Source: Ruminococcus sp. AM36-2AA
Lineage (GTDB): Bacteria; Bacillota; Clostridia; Lachnospirales; Lachnospiraceae
Direction: 5' to 3'
DNA: 64,000 nucleotides
Assembly (NCBI RefSeq): GCF_003461955.1
Contig: NZ_QTYB01000005.1
Location: 124,001-188,000 of the forward strand
Shown: positions 26,846 through 36,146 of the stretch, one piece after another
Position numbering within the stretch: the stretch's first letter is position 1
Layout: each line of letters opens with the position of its first letter
Program-made: the position numbers and the translations under genes
The notes under the pieces: generated by a model
The model's database searches: none
What the model saw: the letters and a program-made list of their open reading frames with translations, nothing else
What the model was told of the DNA's origin: nothing

Positions 26846-29800
26846 TTACTTGAAGTATTCTACACCAGATTCGAAAATCTTGATATCCTGCTCTCCATAG
26901 ATATTTACAGCCACACCTGCGTCACGACGCTCGCTGTGCGCCATCTTTCCGAGAACACGTCCATCCGGGCTTGTGATACCTTCGATGTTCATATAAGAAC
27001 CGTTTACATTGAACTCGCCCTCATAGCCTGTTTCATCTACCGGTACATACTCCGTTGCGATCTGTCCGTTTTCTTTGAGTTTCTTCAGCCACTCATCATT
27101 TGCAACGAAACGTCCCTCACCGTGGGAAGCCGGGTTGCAGTATACACCGCCAAGCTGTGCTTTCTGAAGCCATGGAGACTTGTTGCTGACAACCTTGGTA
27201 TATACCATCTTGGATACATGACGGCCGATGGTGTTGTAGGTCAGTGTCGGAGAATCCTCTTTCTGACCACAGATCTCGCCGTACGGTACCAGTCCCAGTT
27301 TGATCAGGGCCTGGAATCCATTGCAGATACCAAGTGCCAGACCATCGCGCTCATTGAGAAGCTTCATAACAGCTTCTTTGATCTTCTCGTTCTGGAATGC
27401 GGTTGCAAAGAATTTAGCAGATCCATCCGGCTCATCACCTGCTGAAAATCCGCCCGGGAACATGATCATCTGTGCCTGGCTGATAGCTTTCTCAAAGATT
27501 TCCACAGAATCATGGATATCTTCTGCTGTCAGGTTTTTGAATACTTTTACATCTACTTCAGCGCCTGCTCTCTCAAATGCACGGGTGCTGTCGTACTCGC
27601 AGTTTGTTCCAGGGAATACCGGAATGAATACGCGTGGTTTTGCCACTTTATGTTTGCATACATAGATGCTGTCTGCTTTGTAAAGGGAACCGTCATCTGC
27701 TTTGACATCCTCGGTTCCTGCTGCTGTCTTGAATACGTTCTCCAGAGTGCCCTCCCATGTGGAAAGTGCCTCTTTCAGAGTGATCTCAGTATCGCCGTAG
27801 GAGAATTTCGCATCGTCTGTAACCTCACCGATCACTGTGTAAGTGATAGCAAGCTCGCCGACTTTTCCATCCGGAACTTCGCAGATGATATCTCCGAATG
27901 CCGGGGCAAAGAAATCTCTTGGATCAAGGCTATGCTCGATCTTCACGCCCATACCGTTACCAAATGCCATCTTGCTGACTGCTGCGGCGATTCCGTGACG
28001 GTCAAGTGCATATGCGGAGATCACACGGCCAGCCTGGATATCCTGATGTAATCTGTCATACTGCTCCATAAGAGCCGGATAATCCGGAAGGTCATAAGCA
28101 TCCTTCGGTGCACGGAGCCATACTAGTTTGCTTCCTGCTTTTTTGAGCTCCGGTGTGATCACATCTTTTACTTTTGCAACATCCACTGCGAAAGATACCA
28201 GTGTCGGAGGAACATCAATGTCATTGAAGGTTCCGGACATACTGTCCTTACCGCCGATGGAAGGAAGGCCGAATCCGATCTGTGCCGCATAAGCGCCAAG
28301 CAGTGCGGAGAACGGCTGGCTCCATCTCTTCGGATCTTCGGTCATACGACGGAAGTATTCCTGGAATGTGAAGCGGATCTTCTTATAGTCACCACCGGTT
28401 GCAACGATCTTGGCAACAGATTCGGTTACTGCGTAAGATGCTCCATGATACGGGCTCCAGGAGGAAAGGTATGGATCGAAGCCATAGCTCATCATGGTAA
28501 CTGTCTCTGTTTTTCCGTTCTGTACCGGAACTTTTGCAACCATGGACTGTGTCTCTGTCAGCTGATATTTGCCACCGTGAGGCATAAATACGCTGCCTGC
28601 GCCGATGGAACCGTCAAACATCTCCACGAGACCTTTCTGTGAGCATACATTCAGGTCAGCGAGAGTATCCAGCCATTTTTTCTTTACATCTGTGACATCC
28701 GGACGTTTTTCGAAAAGGTTTCCGTCTTTGGACGGGATCTCAACCTCAACGGAAGTCTCCTGATGTGCACCGTTGGTATCCAGGAATGCACGGGAAATAT
28801 TTACGATCTCTTTTCCTCTCCAGTTGAGAACAAGGCGTGGCTCCTTGGTTACAACTGCAACAGGAACTGCCTCAAGATTCTCTTCATTTGCGTATTTCAG
28901 GAAAGTATCCACATCTTTCGGGTCAACCACAACAGCCATACGCTCCTGAGACTCGGAGATGGCGATCTCCGTTCCATCAAGACCTGCGTATTTCTTCGGA
29001 ACTTTGTCAAGGTCGATCTGAAGTCCCGGTGCCAGCTCACCGATGGCAACAGAAACACCGCCTGCACCGAAGTCATTACATTTCTTGATGATATGGCTGA
29101 CTTCTTCCCTGCGGAACATTCTCTGGATCTTACGCTCTGTCGGTGCGTTACCTTTCTGCACCTCTGCGCCGCAGACCTCGATGGAAGCCTCTGTGTGGAC
29201 CTTGGAAGAACCGGTAGCACCGCCGATACCGTCACGGCCGGTACGTCCTCCAAGAAGGATGATGATATCTCCCGGATCGGAATTCTCACGGATAACCGCA
29301 CGTCTCGGGGCAGCACCCATAACCGCACCGATCTCCATACGTTTTGCAACGTAGTCCGGATGATAGATTTCTTTTACAGAACCGGTTGCAAGACCGATCT
29401 GGTTTCCGTAGGAGCTGTAGCCGTGAGCTGCGCTGCGGACAAGTTTCTTCTGCGGAAGTTTACCTTTCAGAGTTTCTTTTACGGATACGGTCGGATCAGC
29501 CGCACCGGTTACACGCATTGCCTGATATACATAGGTACGTCCGGAAAGCGGGTCACGGATGGCACCGCCAAGGCAGGTAGCCGCACCACCGAAAGGCTCG
29601 ATCTCGGTCGGATGGTTGTGGGTCTCGTTCTTGAAGTTGATCAGCCACTCTTCTTCTTTTCCGTCCACATCCACCGGTACCACGATACTGCAGGCATTGA
29701 TCTCATCGGACTCTTCCTGGTCTGCAAGTTTCCCTTCTGCTTTCAGTTTCTTCATTGCCATAAGAGCAAGATCCATCAGGCAGACAAATTTGTCATCACG

Positions 29801-30601
29801 GCCTTTGTACATGTTCTTATGGGCATCCAGATATTCTTCGTATGTTTTTTCGATTGGAGCCTTATAGTCGCCTTCATCAAACTTCACGCTGGTAAGCTCT
29901 GTGGAGAATGTGGTATGACGGCAGTGGTCAGACCAGTATGTATCCAGAACACGGATCTCTGTCATGGAAGGATCACGTTTCTCTTCTTTGTTAAAATAAT
30001 TCTGGATGTGCTGGAAATCCTTGAATGTCATGGCAAGGTTCAGAGAATCGTACAGTTCTTTCAGATCAGCCTCAGCCATATCCTTGAATCCGTCAAAGAT
30101 CTTCACATCCTCAGGATCCGGGAATACAGTTACCAGTGTCTCCGGTTTCTCAAGTCCTGTCTCACGAGAGTCTACCGGGTTGATGCAGTGATGTTTGATC
30201 GCCTCAAACTCTGCGTCTGTCACAGTTCCTTCAATTACATAAGTAGTTGCGGAGCGGATGATCGGTGCCGCATTCTCATCCAGGAACTGTACACACTGTA
30301 CAGCGGAGTCTGCTCTCTGGTCAAACTGTCCAGGGAGGAATTCTACTGAAAATACACGTGCGCCCTCTGCCACATCAAATTTCTCAAGATACAGATCATC
30401 TACCGGCGGCTCTGCAAATACGGTCTTGCAGGCTTTCTCAAATACTTCATCGGAGATATTCTCCACGTCATAACGGATCAGCTCACGGACTGCTGTCACA
30501 GTGCTGATGCCAAGATAATGTTTGATCTCATGTTTCAATTCCTTTGCTTTTACTGCAAAGGCAGGTTTCTTTTCTACATACACACGTCTTACGTTGCTCA
30601 T
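26846..30601 (-). CDS. purL: Phosphoribosylformylglycinamidine synthase, single-chain
   Basis: Converts FGAR to FGAM with glutamine and ATP, the fourth step of purine synthesis. At 1251 residues it is the long form in which the PurS-like N-terminus, the synthase core and the PurQ glutaminase are one chain, rather than separate purS, purQ and purL genes. Visible are the synthase segments NHPTEIEPFGGAATCLGGAI and GGRTGRDGIGGATGSSK, and a C-terminal glutaminase with IMFPGGFSAGDEP and nucleophile segment LGICNGFQAL near residue 1065, then NPASHGEGRF. It is transcribed alone, divergently from the LysR regulator. No purine riboswitch is visible in the 150-base gap. Confidence 0.97.
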   Translation of the reverse strand: MSNVRRVYVEKKPAFAVKAKELKHEIKHYLGISTVTAVRELIRYDVENISDEVFEKACKTVFAEPPVDDLYLEKFDVAEGARVFSVEFLPGQFDQRADSAVQCVQFLDENAAPIIRSATTYVIEGTVTDAEFEAIKHHCINPVDSRETGLEKPETLVTVFPDPEDVKIFDGFKDMAEADLKELYDSLNLAMTFKDFQHIQNYFNKEEKRDPSMTEIRVLDTYWSDHCRHTTFSTELTSVKFDEGDYKAPIEKTYEEYLDAHKNMYKGRDDKFVCLMDLALMAMKKLKAEGKLADQEESDEINACSIVVPVDVDGKEEEWLINFKNETHNHPTEIEPFGGAATCLGGAIRDPLSGRTYVYQAMRVTGAADPTVSVKETLKGKLPQKKLVRSAAHGYSSYGNQIGLATGSVKEIYHPDYVAKRMEIGAVMGAAPRRAVIRENSDPGDIIILLGGRTGRDGIGGATGSSKVHTEASIEVCGAEVQKGNAPTERKIQRMFRREEVSHIIKKCNDFGAGGVSVAIGELAPGLQIDLDKVPKKYAGLDGTEIAISESQERMAVVVDPKDVDTFLKYANEENLEAVPVAVVTKEPRLVLNWRGKEIVNISRAFLDTNGAHQETSVEVEIPSKDGNLFEKRPDVTDVKKKWLDTLADLNVCSQKGLVEMFDGSIGAGSVFMPHGGKYQLTETQSMVAKVPVQNGKTETVTMMSYGFDPYLSSWSPYHGASYAVTESVAKIVATGGDYKKIRFTFQEYFRRMTEDPKRWSQPFSALLGAYAAQIGFGLPSIGGKDSMSGTFNDIDVPPTLVSFAVDVAKVKDVITPELKKAGSKLVWLRAPKDAYDLPDYPALMEQYDRLHQDIQAGRVISAYALDRHGIAAAVSKMAFGNGMGVKIEHSLDPRDFFAPAFGDIICEVPDGKVGELAITYTVIGEVTDDAKFSYGDTEITLKEALSTWEGTLENVFKTAAGTEDVKADDGSLYKADSIYVCKHKVAKPRVFIPVFPGTNCEYDSTRAFERAGAEVDVKVFKNLTAEDIHDSVEIFEKAISQAQMIMFPGGFSAGDEPDGSAKFFATAFQNEKIKEAVMKLLNERDGLALGICNGFQALIKLGLVPYGEICGQKEDSPTLTYNTIGRHVSKMVYTKVVSNKSPWLQKAQLGGVYCNPASHGEGRFVANDEWLKKLKENGQIATEYVPVDETGYEGEFNVNGSYMNIEGITSPDGRVLGKMAHSERRDAGVAVNIYGEQDIKIFESGVEYFK

Positions 30602-30721
30602 AGAAGGCTCCTTTCTCTATATCCGATAATAAGGATGGTAAACGTGCAGAAAGCATTTCTGTCTTTCTTTTCTGCTGAAAATATAGTATCATAGGAAATA
30701 TCATTAGTAAAATTAATATAT

Positions 30722-30738
30722 CTTATATCATTTATAAG
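30722..30738. promoter_or_regulatory. Candidate LysR-type operator between purL and lysR
   Basis: A perfect interrupted palindrome, CTTATA, five bases, TATAAG. It sits 17 bases before the regulator start, partly against its ribosome site GGAGG. The size and T-N11-A-like shape fit LysR autoregulation. Confidence 0.45.
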
Positions 30739-30754
30739 CGGAGGATTTTTACAT

Positions 30755-31633
30755 ATGGATATCAATCTTGAACTCTACAAAGTATTTTATTACGTGGCCA
30801 CAACCCTTAGCTTTTCGGAGGCTTCCAGACAGCTTTTTATTTCCCAGTCTGCAGTCAGCCAGGCGGTCAAAAACCTGGAGAAAAAGCTGGGCCACACCTT
30901 ATTTGTGAGAAGCACCAAACGGGTGATCCTGACTCCTGAGGGGGAGCTTCTTCTCCAGCACGTAAAACCCGCCCTTTCCATGCTTAACGAAGGAGAGGCA
31001 GCCCTTTCCGGCGAAGGGAATCTTACCGGCCAGCTTCGGATCGGTGCCAGCGATACTCTGTGCCGTTATTTCCTCATTCCTTATCTCCGCCGGTTCCACA
31101 AGGACCACCCGGAAGTGCGGATCAAGATCATCAACAGCACTTCCATCGGATGTGCGGAGCTTCTGGAAAACGGCCAGGCAGAACTGATCGTCACCAACTA
31201 CCCCAACTCCCGGCTTTCTTCCCACACCAAACTTCAGACTGTACTGGAATTCCGTGATATCTTCGTGGCAAACCCGGATTATTTTACCATGGGAAAAACG
31301 CCTCTTTCCCTGGAAAATCTTCTGGATTATCCCATCCTGATGCTTGCTGCGAAGAGCACCACCAGCGAATACCTTCATCAGGTATTTGCGGCCCAGGGAC
31401 TGAAGCTGCTGCCTGAGGTGGAACTGAACAGCAACGATCTTTTGATCGACCTTGCGGAGATCGGACTTGGTATTGCCTGTATCCCGGACTATATGCTCCG
31501 CAACCGCCCGGGCCTGGAACCGGTCCACCTGAAAACACCGCTGCCTGCAAGAAGCGCCGTGATCGCACACCATGAAGCGCTGCAGCTTTCTCAGGCCGCC
31601 CAGTGCTTCCTGAAATATTTTTCCCAGATCTAA
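30755..31633 (+). CDS. LysR-family transcriptional regulator
   Basis: 292 residues. The N-terminal winged helix-turn-helix (about 1-60) has the typical ASRQLFISQSAVSQAVKNLE. An effector-binding domain (about 90-290) of the periplasmic-binding fold begins LRIGASDTLCRYFL. The effector and target are unknown. It is divergent from purL with a 153-base shared region, so purL or its own gene may be the target, but the sequence cannot decide. GCGGAGG precedes the start. Confidence 0.93.
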   Translation: MDINLELYKVFYYVATTLSFSEASRQLFISQSAVSQAVKNLEKKLGHTLFVRSTKRVILTPEGELLLQHVKPALSMLNEGEAALSGEGNLTGQLRIGASDTLCRYFLIPYLRRFHKDHPEVRIKIINSTSIGCAELLENGQAELIVTNYPNSRLSSHTKLQTVLEFRDIFVANPDYFTMGKTPLSLENLLDYPILMLAAKSTTSEYLHQVFAAQGLKLLPEVELNSNDLLIDLAEIGLGIACIPDYMLRNRPGLEPVHLKTPLPARSAVIAHHEALQLSQAAQCFLKYFSQI

Positions 31634-31638
31634 AAAGA

Positions 31639-31680
31639 GACCATCGGAATCCTTATTGTATCGGATTCCGATGGTCTTTT
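31639..31680. terminator. Bidirectional terminator between lysR and mrp
   Basis: A perfect 14 base pair stem (GACCATCGGAATCC with its complement), T-rich on the right and A-rich on the left. It serves both converging genes. Confidence 0.9.
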
Positions 31681-31701
31681 CTGTTATTGCCTTTTTATTC
31701 C

Positions 31702-32538
31702 TTACGCTTCATCTTTCGGCATTACATCTGCTGCCGCAGTGATATACTCGTTCTCGATCTTGCTGAACAGGCCGCTGTCTGCAAGCTCTGCAAGTTTCAC
31801 ATCGATCGGCATCTTGCCAAGTACCGGAACTTTAAGTTCTGCGGCGATCTCATCGATATGGCTCTCGCCAAAGACCTTGATCTCTTTTCCGCAGTCCGGA
31901 CATTTCACGTAGCTGTAGTTCTCCACGATTCCAAGTACCGGAACTTTCATCATATCAGCCATATTGTAGGCTTTCTTGACGATCATGCGAACCAGATCCT
32001 GCGGGGAAGTAACGATCACAACACCGTCAATCGGCAGGGACTGGAATACAGTTAACGGAACATCTCCGGTTCCTGGCGGCATATCTACGAAGAGATAATC
32101 CAGCTCGCCCCAGATTACATCACTCCAGAACTGTTTTACCATATTTGCAAGGACCGGGCCTCTCCAGATTACCGGTGTCTCCTCATCCGGAAGCAGAAGG
32201 TTTACAGACATAACCTCAATTCCGTTTGCAGTTGGCATCGGATAGATTCCGTTGTCACTGCCCTGTGCATTACCCTTGATGCCATACATCTTCGGGATGG
32301 ACGGACCTGTGATATCCGCATCCATAATGCCCACTTTATATCCCTTGGAAGCCATCAGATTGGCCAGGGAGCCTGTTACGAAGGATTTACCAACGCCACC
32401 CTTTCCGCTGACAACTCCGATCACATGTTTTACGTCAGAAAAAACATTTGGTTCTGCCATGAGGCTCTGGGGCTGTTTCTGGCCGCAGCCTTCACAGCTT
32501 GATTTGTTGCAGGATGAATTGCTGCACTCTTTTGCCAT
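31702..32538 (-). CDS. Mrp/NBP35-type Fe-S cluster carrier ATPase
   Basis: 278 residues. A cysteine-rich N-terminal tail (Cys at 5, 10, 15 and 18) precedes the deviant P-loop GKGGVGKS at residues 45-52. Then come the switch and Walker B region DYLFVDMPPGTGD and the CPDCGKE cluster-binding CxxC near residue 215. Proteins of this family hold and transfer iron-sulfur clusters to apo-enzymes in the cytoplasm. The N-terminal cysteines resemble the extra cluster site of Nbp35-type proteins. The gene lies 95 bases after the CsoR-type regulator and may be in the same transcript. Confidence 0.92.
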   Translation of the reverse strand: MAKECSNSSCNKSSCEGCGQKQPQSLMAEPNVFSDVKHVIGVVSGKGGVGKSFVTGSLANLMASKGYKVGIMDADITGPSIPKMYGIKGNAQGSDNGIYPMPTANGIEVMSVNLLLPDEETPVIWRGPVLANMVKQFWSDVIWGELDYLFVDMPPGTGDVPLTVFQSLPIDGVVIVTSPQDLVRMIVKKAYNMADMMKVPVLGIVENYSYVKCPDCGKEIKVFGESHIDEIAAELKVPVLGKMPIDVKLAELADSGLFSKIENEYITAAADVMPKDEA

Positions 32539-32633
32539 AATAGGTTCCTCTCATTCTTTGTATTTACACAGGCAGAACTGGCTCTCTGTCCGTGCATTTT
32601 CCTCATTCACGATTTGCTCATGAACGCCTTACC

Positions 32634-33011
32634 TTATTTCATAAATCTGTCGATCGCTTTTTCCAGTTCCTTGATAGCATCCCGGTCTCCATGCTCCACT
32701 GCATCCACGATACAGTGCTCTATATGATCCTGCAGGATGATCTTGCCTGTATTATTGATCGCAGATTTCACGGCTGACAGCTGGATCAGCACCTCGCTGC
32801 AGTCACGTCCGTCCTCCACCATGCGCTTGATGGATTCCATATGACCGATGGCCCTGGAAAGTCTGTTGAGCACAGCCTTGGTCTGTGCGTGGCTGTGATG
32901 ATGAGGATGTGTGCCATTATGAGTATGCACATGTTCCTGCTCCCCATGGGTATGTTCAAGAACGGTTCCATCCTCGAGAACGTGCACATGCGTTTCGTTT
33001 TTATCACTCAT
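32634..33011 (-). CDS. CsoR/FrmR-family metal-sensing repressor with His-rich N-terminus
   Basis: 125 residues. Residues 45-125 form the all-helical CsoR/RcnR (DUF156) domain with the metal ligand set Cys71, His96 and Cys100, the pattern of copper-sensing CsoR. The first 41 residues hold 12 histidines, an extension not present in classical CsoR; it could bind nickel, zinc or copper. The family represses metal export or sulfur genes and releases DNA on ligand binding. It is preceded by a 75-residue small protein gene and followed by mrp. No metal exporter gene lies nearby, so the ligand and target are open. Confidence 0.9.
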   Translation of the reverse strand: MSDKNETHVHVLEDGTVLEHTHGEQEHVHTHNGTHPHHHSHAQTKAVLNRLSRAIGHMESIKRMVEDGRDCSEVLIQLSAVKSAINNTGKIILQDHIEHCIVDAVEHGDRDAIKELEKAIDRFMK

Positions 33012-33025
33012 GTGTAATTCCTCCT

Positions 33026-33253
33026 TCAGATTTCCGTGAAAGAACAGCGCTGCCGGATCATGGATGTCTGAATGTCAAAAATGATGGTTCCGTCTTCCAG
33101 TACTGTCTTCTCGTAGGAGACATCCTTTCCCTGAAATTTCTGTTTCACATACGCTTCCGGATCTGCGATCTCCACTTCTTCCACAAATACATCACGCATC
33201 TGATTTCTCGGGCATTTGTTAAAAATTTCCCAGATTACTTCGTACTCTTTCAT
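33026..33253 (-). CDS. Hypothetical small protein upstream of the CsoR-type gene
   Basis: 75 residues, acidic in the first half (EYEVIWEIFNKCPRNQMRD), no signal or membrane segment, two cysteines (Cys14 and Cys70). I do not recognise it. It starts with an AAAGGAACAG-like site and ends 14 bases before the CsoR-type gene, so the two are probably cotranscribed and the protein may belong to the same metal or Fe-S response. Coding status is supported by position and spacing only. Confidence 0.6.
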   Translation of the reverse strand: MKEYEVIWEIFNKCPRNQMRDVFVEEVEIADPEAYVKQKFQGKDVSYEKTVLEDGTIIFDIQTSMIRQRCSFTEI

Positions 33254-33320
33254 CCGTGTCTGTTCCTTTCTTTGTCATCTTATCTATTATAATAATTTTA
33301 TGTTTTTTTGTCAAAAATAA

Positions 33321-33349
33321 TTGCACTCACGCAAATATTGTCGTATGAT
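33321..33349 (+). promoter_or_regulatory. Predicted sigma-A promoter of xpt
   Basis: TTGCAC (33321-33326), 17-base spacer, TATGAT (33344-33349). It reads into xpt with a leader of about 70 bases. Confidence 0.7.
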
Positions 33350-33364
33350 ACATATTAAAAATAT

Positions 33365-33387
33365 TACTGCTCTGTCCGTGAGCAGTA
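33365..33387 (+). other. Hairpin in the xpt leader
   Basis: A perfect 8 base pair stem (TACTGCTC/GAGCAGTA) with a 7-base loop, close to the predicted transcript start. No T run follows. It does not match the purine riboswitch that controls xpt in some Firmicutes. Confidence 0.5.
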
Positions 33388-33426
33388 AACATACATTAAT
33401 GTGATAAATCAAAGGAGATAAATTTC

Positions 33427-33999
33427 ATGCAGCTTTTAAAAGACAGAATTCTGACAGACGGCGTAGTAAAAGAAGGAAATATTTTAAAAGTGGACAGCTT
33501 CCTGAATCATCAGATGGATATTGACCTGATCAATGCGATCGGTAAAGAATTCAAGAAACGTTTTGACCACTGTCCAATCACCAAGATCCTTACCATCGAG
33601 GCTTCCGGTATCGGTATTGCCTGCATTGCGGCACAGTATTTCCACGTACCGGTTGTATTTGCAAAGAAAGCACAGAGTGTAAACCTTGACGGTGAAATGT
33701 ATACCACCAAGGTAGAATCCTTTACACACAAGAAAGTTTATGATGTAATCCTTTCCAAGAAATTCCTTGGTCCTGAAGATCACGTACTCCTGATCGATGA
33801 TTTTCTTGCAAACGGCTGCGCACTTCTTGGCCTGATCGACATCGTGAAGAAATCCGGTGCAACTCTGGAAGGTGCCGGAATCGTTATCGAAAAAGGCTTC
33901 CAGTCCGGCGGACAGACCATCCGTGATATGGGTATCCATCTGGAATCCCTTGCCATCATTGATTCCATTGAAGGTGGCAAGCTTACTTTCCGCGAATAA
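33427..33999 (+). CDS. xpt: Xanthine phosphoribosyltransferase
   Basis: Salvages xanthine to XMP using PRPP, in the cytoplasm. The 190-residue protein carries the PRPP-binding motif [17 protein letters not shown] near residues 121-137 and the typical N-terminus [17 protein letters not shown]. An AAAGGAGATAA site lies upstream. It is a single-gene plus-strand unit between two convergent minus-strand operons, with its own promoter and a shared terminator. Its presence beside purL by 3 kb may reflect purine supply, but there is no shared operon. Confidence 0.96.
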   Translation: MQLLKDRILTDGVVKEGNILKVDSFLNHQMDIDLINAIGKEFKKRFDHCPITKILTIEASGIGIACIAAQYFHVPVVFAKKAQSVNLDGEMYTTKVESFTHKKVYDVILSKKFLGPEDHVLLIDDFLANGCALLGLIDIVKKSGATLEGAGIVIEKGFQSGGQTIRDMGIHLESLAIIDSIEGGKLTFRE

Positions 34000-34010
34000 G
34001 ATTTATCATA

Positions 34011-34062
34011 AAAAATACTCCTGGAAACTTACGTATGTCGGTTTCCAGGAGTATTTTTATTT
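34011..34062. terminator. Bidirectional terminator between xpt and the binding-protein gene
   Basis: A 15 base pair stem (AATACTCCTGGAAAC with its complement) with T-rich flank on the right and A-rich on the left. Confidence 0.9.
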
Positions 34063-34080
34063 TGCCATATTTATTTTGTT

Positions 34081-35502
34081 TTATGCATCTGCACCTTTGG
34101 AAGCTTTCTCTGTAGGTGTCGGAGTTGCCGTTTCATCTGCTTCCGGTGTCGGAGTCACAGAAGCACCAGCCTCTTCTGACGGTGTCGGGGTGGTTTTGTC
34201 ATCTTCTCCGTCAGCTTTCTCAGACGGTGTAGGAGTTACATCTTTATCCGGTTCTTCTGTTACCGTAACTTCCGGTGTTGCTGTCGGAATCGGTGTCGGA
34301 GTTGCTTCCGGTACAATCTCATCCTCATCATAATATCCGTCATCCACAAGCATCTGGTAATTATCCGCATCGATCAGCTGGATATCGCTTGTTACAGTTC
34401 CCACGATCTTGGTTCCGTTGTCATACTGCTCGTAATCAGAAATCTCTGGTTTCTCCCCTTTCAGAAAAGTGTCCACCATAGTCACACAGTCATTTGCCAG
34501 CACGCGGTTGTCAAAGAACAGACTGTCTGCAAGTTTTCCCTCAATCACAGCAGTTACTGCTTCTGCCTCACAGCCACAGCCAGTGATCATTGGCCATCCC
34601 TCTTCACCTGACACATGGCCAGCATCCTCCAGGGCATCAACGGCACCAAGAGCAAGGTCATCGGCACCTGTGCAGATAATGTCCGGTGTGCCTTCTGTAT
34701 AATTCTGGGAAAGGATCTCTGCCATATCGTTCTTCGCGGTATTTCTTCCGGAACGCATCACTGCAGTATCATCAAGCGTCTGCTTTCCTGAAGTGCACAC
34801 CAGTGTTCCGTCATCGAAATATTCCTGAAGTTTTTCCATCACGCCATTATAAAAGAACAGTGCATCACGGTCATCCGGAGAACCCATCAGGAACTCGATG
34901 GTCAGCGTGCGTTTTTCTTCTCTGGCTTTCTCCAGATCCATTTTTTTGATGATGGAATCTCCCACCATTTTTCCTGCTTTTCTCGTATCAAAAGTAACAT
35001 AATAGTTGATCTTATCCGTATCCATGATCAGCTGATCATAGGAAATTACAGGAATGGATTTCTCATAGGCCTGTTCAAGCACATCGTTCAGGCCATAGGC
35101 ATCTACCGGTGCAATCACAAGGGCAGACGTTTTTTCATCGTCCAGGATGGACTGGATCTGTGACACCTGCGTATCACTGTCCTCATCTGCAAAAAAGATC
35201 TCCGCATCATAGCCGTCTCCTTCCAGTGCAGTCTGAAAACTTTCTCCATCCAGAGCCCAGCGGGAATCGTCCGCAGCAGAAGGCAGAAATACTCCTACTT
35301 TCTTATCTGCAGCTGCAGTTTCTTTTTCTTCCTCTTTTTCTTCTTCCTCCGCATCATCGCTGTTTTTGGCTTTTCCCTCCGGATCTTCGGACTCCACACT
35401 TTCATTGGCAGCCTCTGTTGCCTCTTTGTTTTTGCCGCAGCCGGAAAGAACTGCTGTAAGAGCCAGAGCTCCCACAAGCAGGATCGCTGTTTTTTTCTTC
35501 AT
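34081..35502 (-). CDS. Orphan sugar-type substrate-binding lipoprotein with Pro/Thr-rich tail
   Basis: About 473 residues. The lipoprotein signal has its lipobox LSGC with Cys22. After an acidic, glutamate-rich linker (about 25-70), a type I periplasmic-binding fold runs to about 400 (VGVFLPSAADDSRWALDG, DEKTSALVIAPVDAYGL, DIICTGADDLALGAVDAL), resembling xylose/galactose-binding proteins. The last 70 residues are a low-complexity tail with repeated TPTP units. No ABC permease or ATPase gene lies beside it, so it may act as a sensor or use a distant transporter. ATG 35502, with AGGAGAGG eight bases upstream, is preferred to a TTG two codons earlier. Confidence 0.85.
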   Translation of the reverse strand: MKKKTAILLVGALALTAVLSGCGKNKEATEAANESVESEDPEGKAKNSDDAEEEEKEEEKETAAADKKVGVFLPSAADDSRWALDGESFQTALEGDGYDAEIFFADEDSDTQVSQIQSILDDEKTSALVIAPVDAYGLNDVLEQAYEKSIPVISYDQLIMDTDKINYYVTFDTRKAGKMVGDSIIKKMDLEKAREEKRTLTIEFLMGSPDDRDALFFYNGVMEKLQEYFDDGTLVCTSGKQTLDDTAVMRSGRNTAKNDMAEILSQNYTEGTPDIICTGADDLALGAVDALEDAGHVSGEEGWPMITGCGCEAEAVTAVIEGKLADSLFFDNRVLANDCVTMVDTFLKGEKPEISDYEQYDNGTKIVGTVTSDIQLIDADNYQMLVDDGYYDEDEIVPEATPTPIPTATPEVTVTEEPDKDVTPTPSEKADGEDDKTTPTPSEEAGASVTPTPEADETATPTPTEKASKGADA

Positions 35503-35516
35503 GGTCAAATCCTCTC

Positions 35517-36137
35517 CTATAAGCCTTTATATTCCTTTGCCAGTGATTTCAGATAGTCTCTGTACGCCAGTGCGGATTTCTTTGGTTTCAGGATACGCAC
35601 ATCTCCGCCCATGCCCGTCAGCCAGCCGTAAAACTTGGAATTTTCCGGAAGCTGCGCCGTTACCATCAGATCTCCGTTTTCCTTTATTTTATACTCTGCG
35701 TCTTCGCCAAAAAAATCACGGATTTCAGCCTGTGCAACACCTGTACAGAGAAGGCGCATTTCTTTTTTTATGGTTCCCGCAGAATTCTTAAGAAGCGCCT
35801 GGTACCCACTTATATCAACGCTCTTTGTTTCTGCCTTTTCCTGAACTTTTTCCAGAGTGGAAACATTTGCATTTTCCGCCTGAACGGATGGCTGCTCTGC
35901 CCCCTGCTGTCCTGCCAGATAATAACCACCTGGCCGCTCCCTTGTATAGCGGATATCCATTCCAAACTCCCGCAGAACCTCCACATCGTCATAAATGCTC
36001 TTTCTCTCCGCACGGATCCCATGTTCCATAAGATTCGCAAGAATCGTCTGCATGGATATTGCATGATGCTCCCCTGTCTCCCGCAGCATTTTTTCAAGAT
36101 ACAGGATCTTCGCTTTCTGATTGTTTGATTTTGCCAT
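35517..36137 (-). CDS. WYL-like helix-turn-helix regulator (short)
   Basis: 206 residues. The N-terminal HTH (about 1-75) reads KAKILYLEKMLRETGEHHAIS then RAERKSIYDDVEVLREFG, the pattern of YafY/WYL regulators. A middle linker (about 75-105) is variable, and the C-terminal part has MRLLCTGVAQAEIRDFFGEDA and a WCX-like end (FYGWLTGMGGDVRILKPK). A full WYL core is not clear; the protein is shorter than the usual 300 residues. It sits 14 bases before the binding-protein gene and may regulate it. Confidence 0.8.
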   Translation of the reverse strand: MAKSNNQKAKILYLEKMLRETGEHHAISMQTILANLMEHGIRAERKSIYDDVEVLREFGMDIRYTRERPGGYYLAGQQGAEQPSVQAENANVSTLEKVQEKAETKSVDISGYQALLKNSAGTIKKEMRLLCTGVAQAEIRDFFGEDAEYKIKENGDLMVTAQLPENSKFYGWLTGMGGDVRILKPKKSALAYRDYLKSLAKEYKGL

Positions 36138-36146
36138 ACTATCCTC

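Noticed and set aside
28763..30349. A 528-codon open frame on the plus strand
   Set aside because: It lies entirely antisense to purL, has no ribosome site and an unnatural Cys- and Phe-rich composition; it is a shadow of the real gene.
33290..33426. Purine riboswitch in front of xpt
   Set aside because: The conserved loops and three-way junction pattern of the purine aptamer are absent; only a simple 8 base pair hairpin exists.
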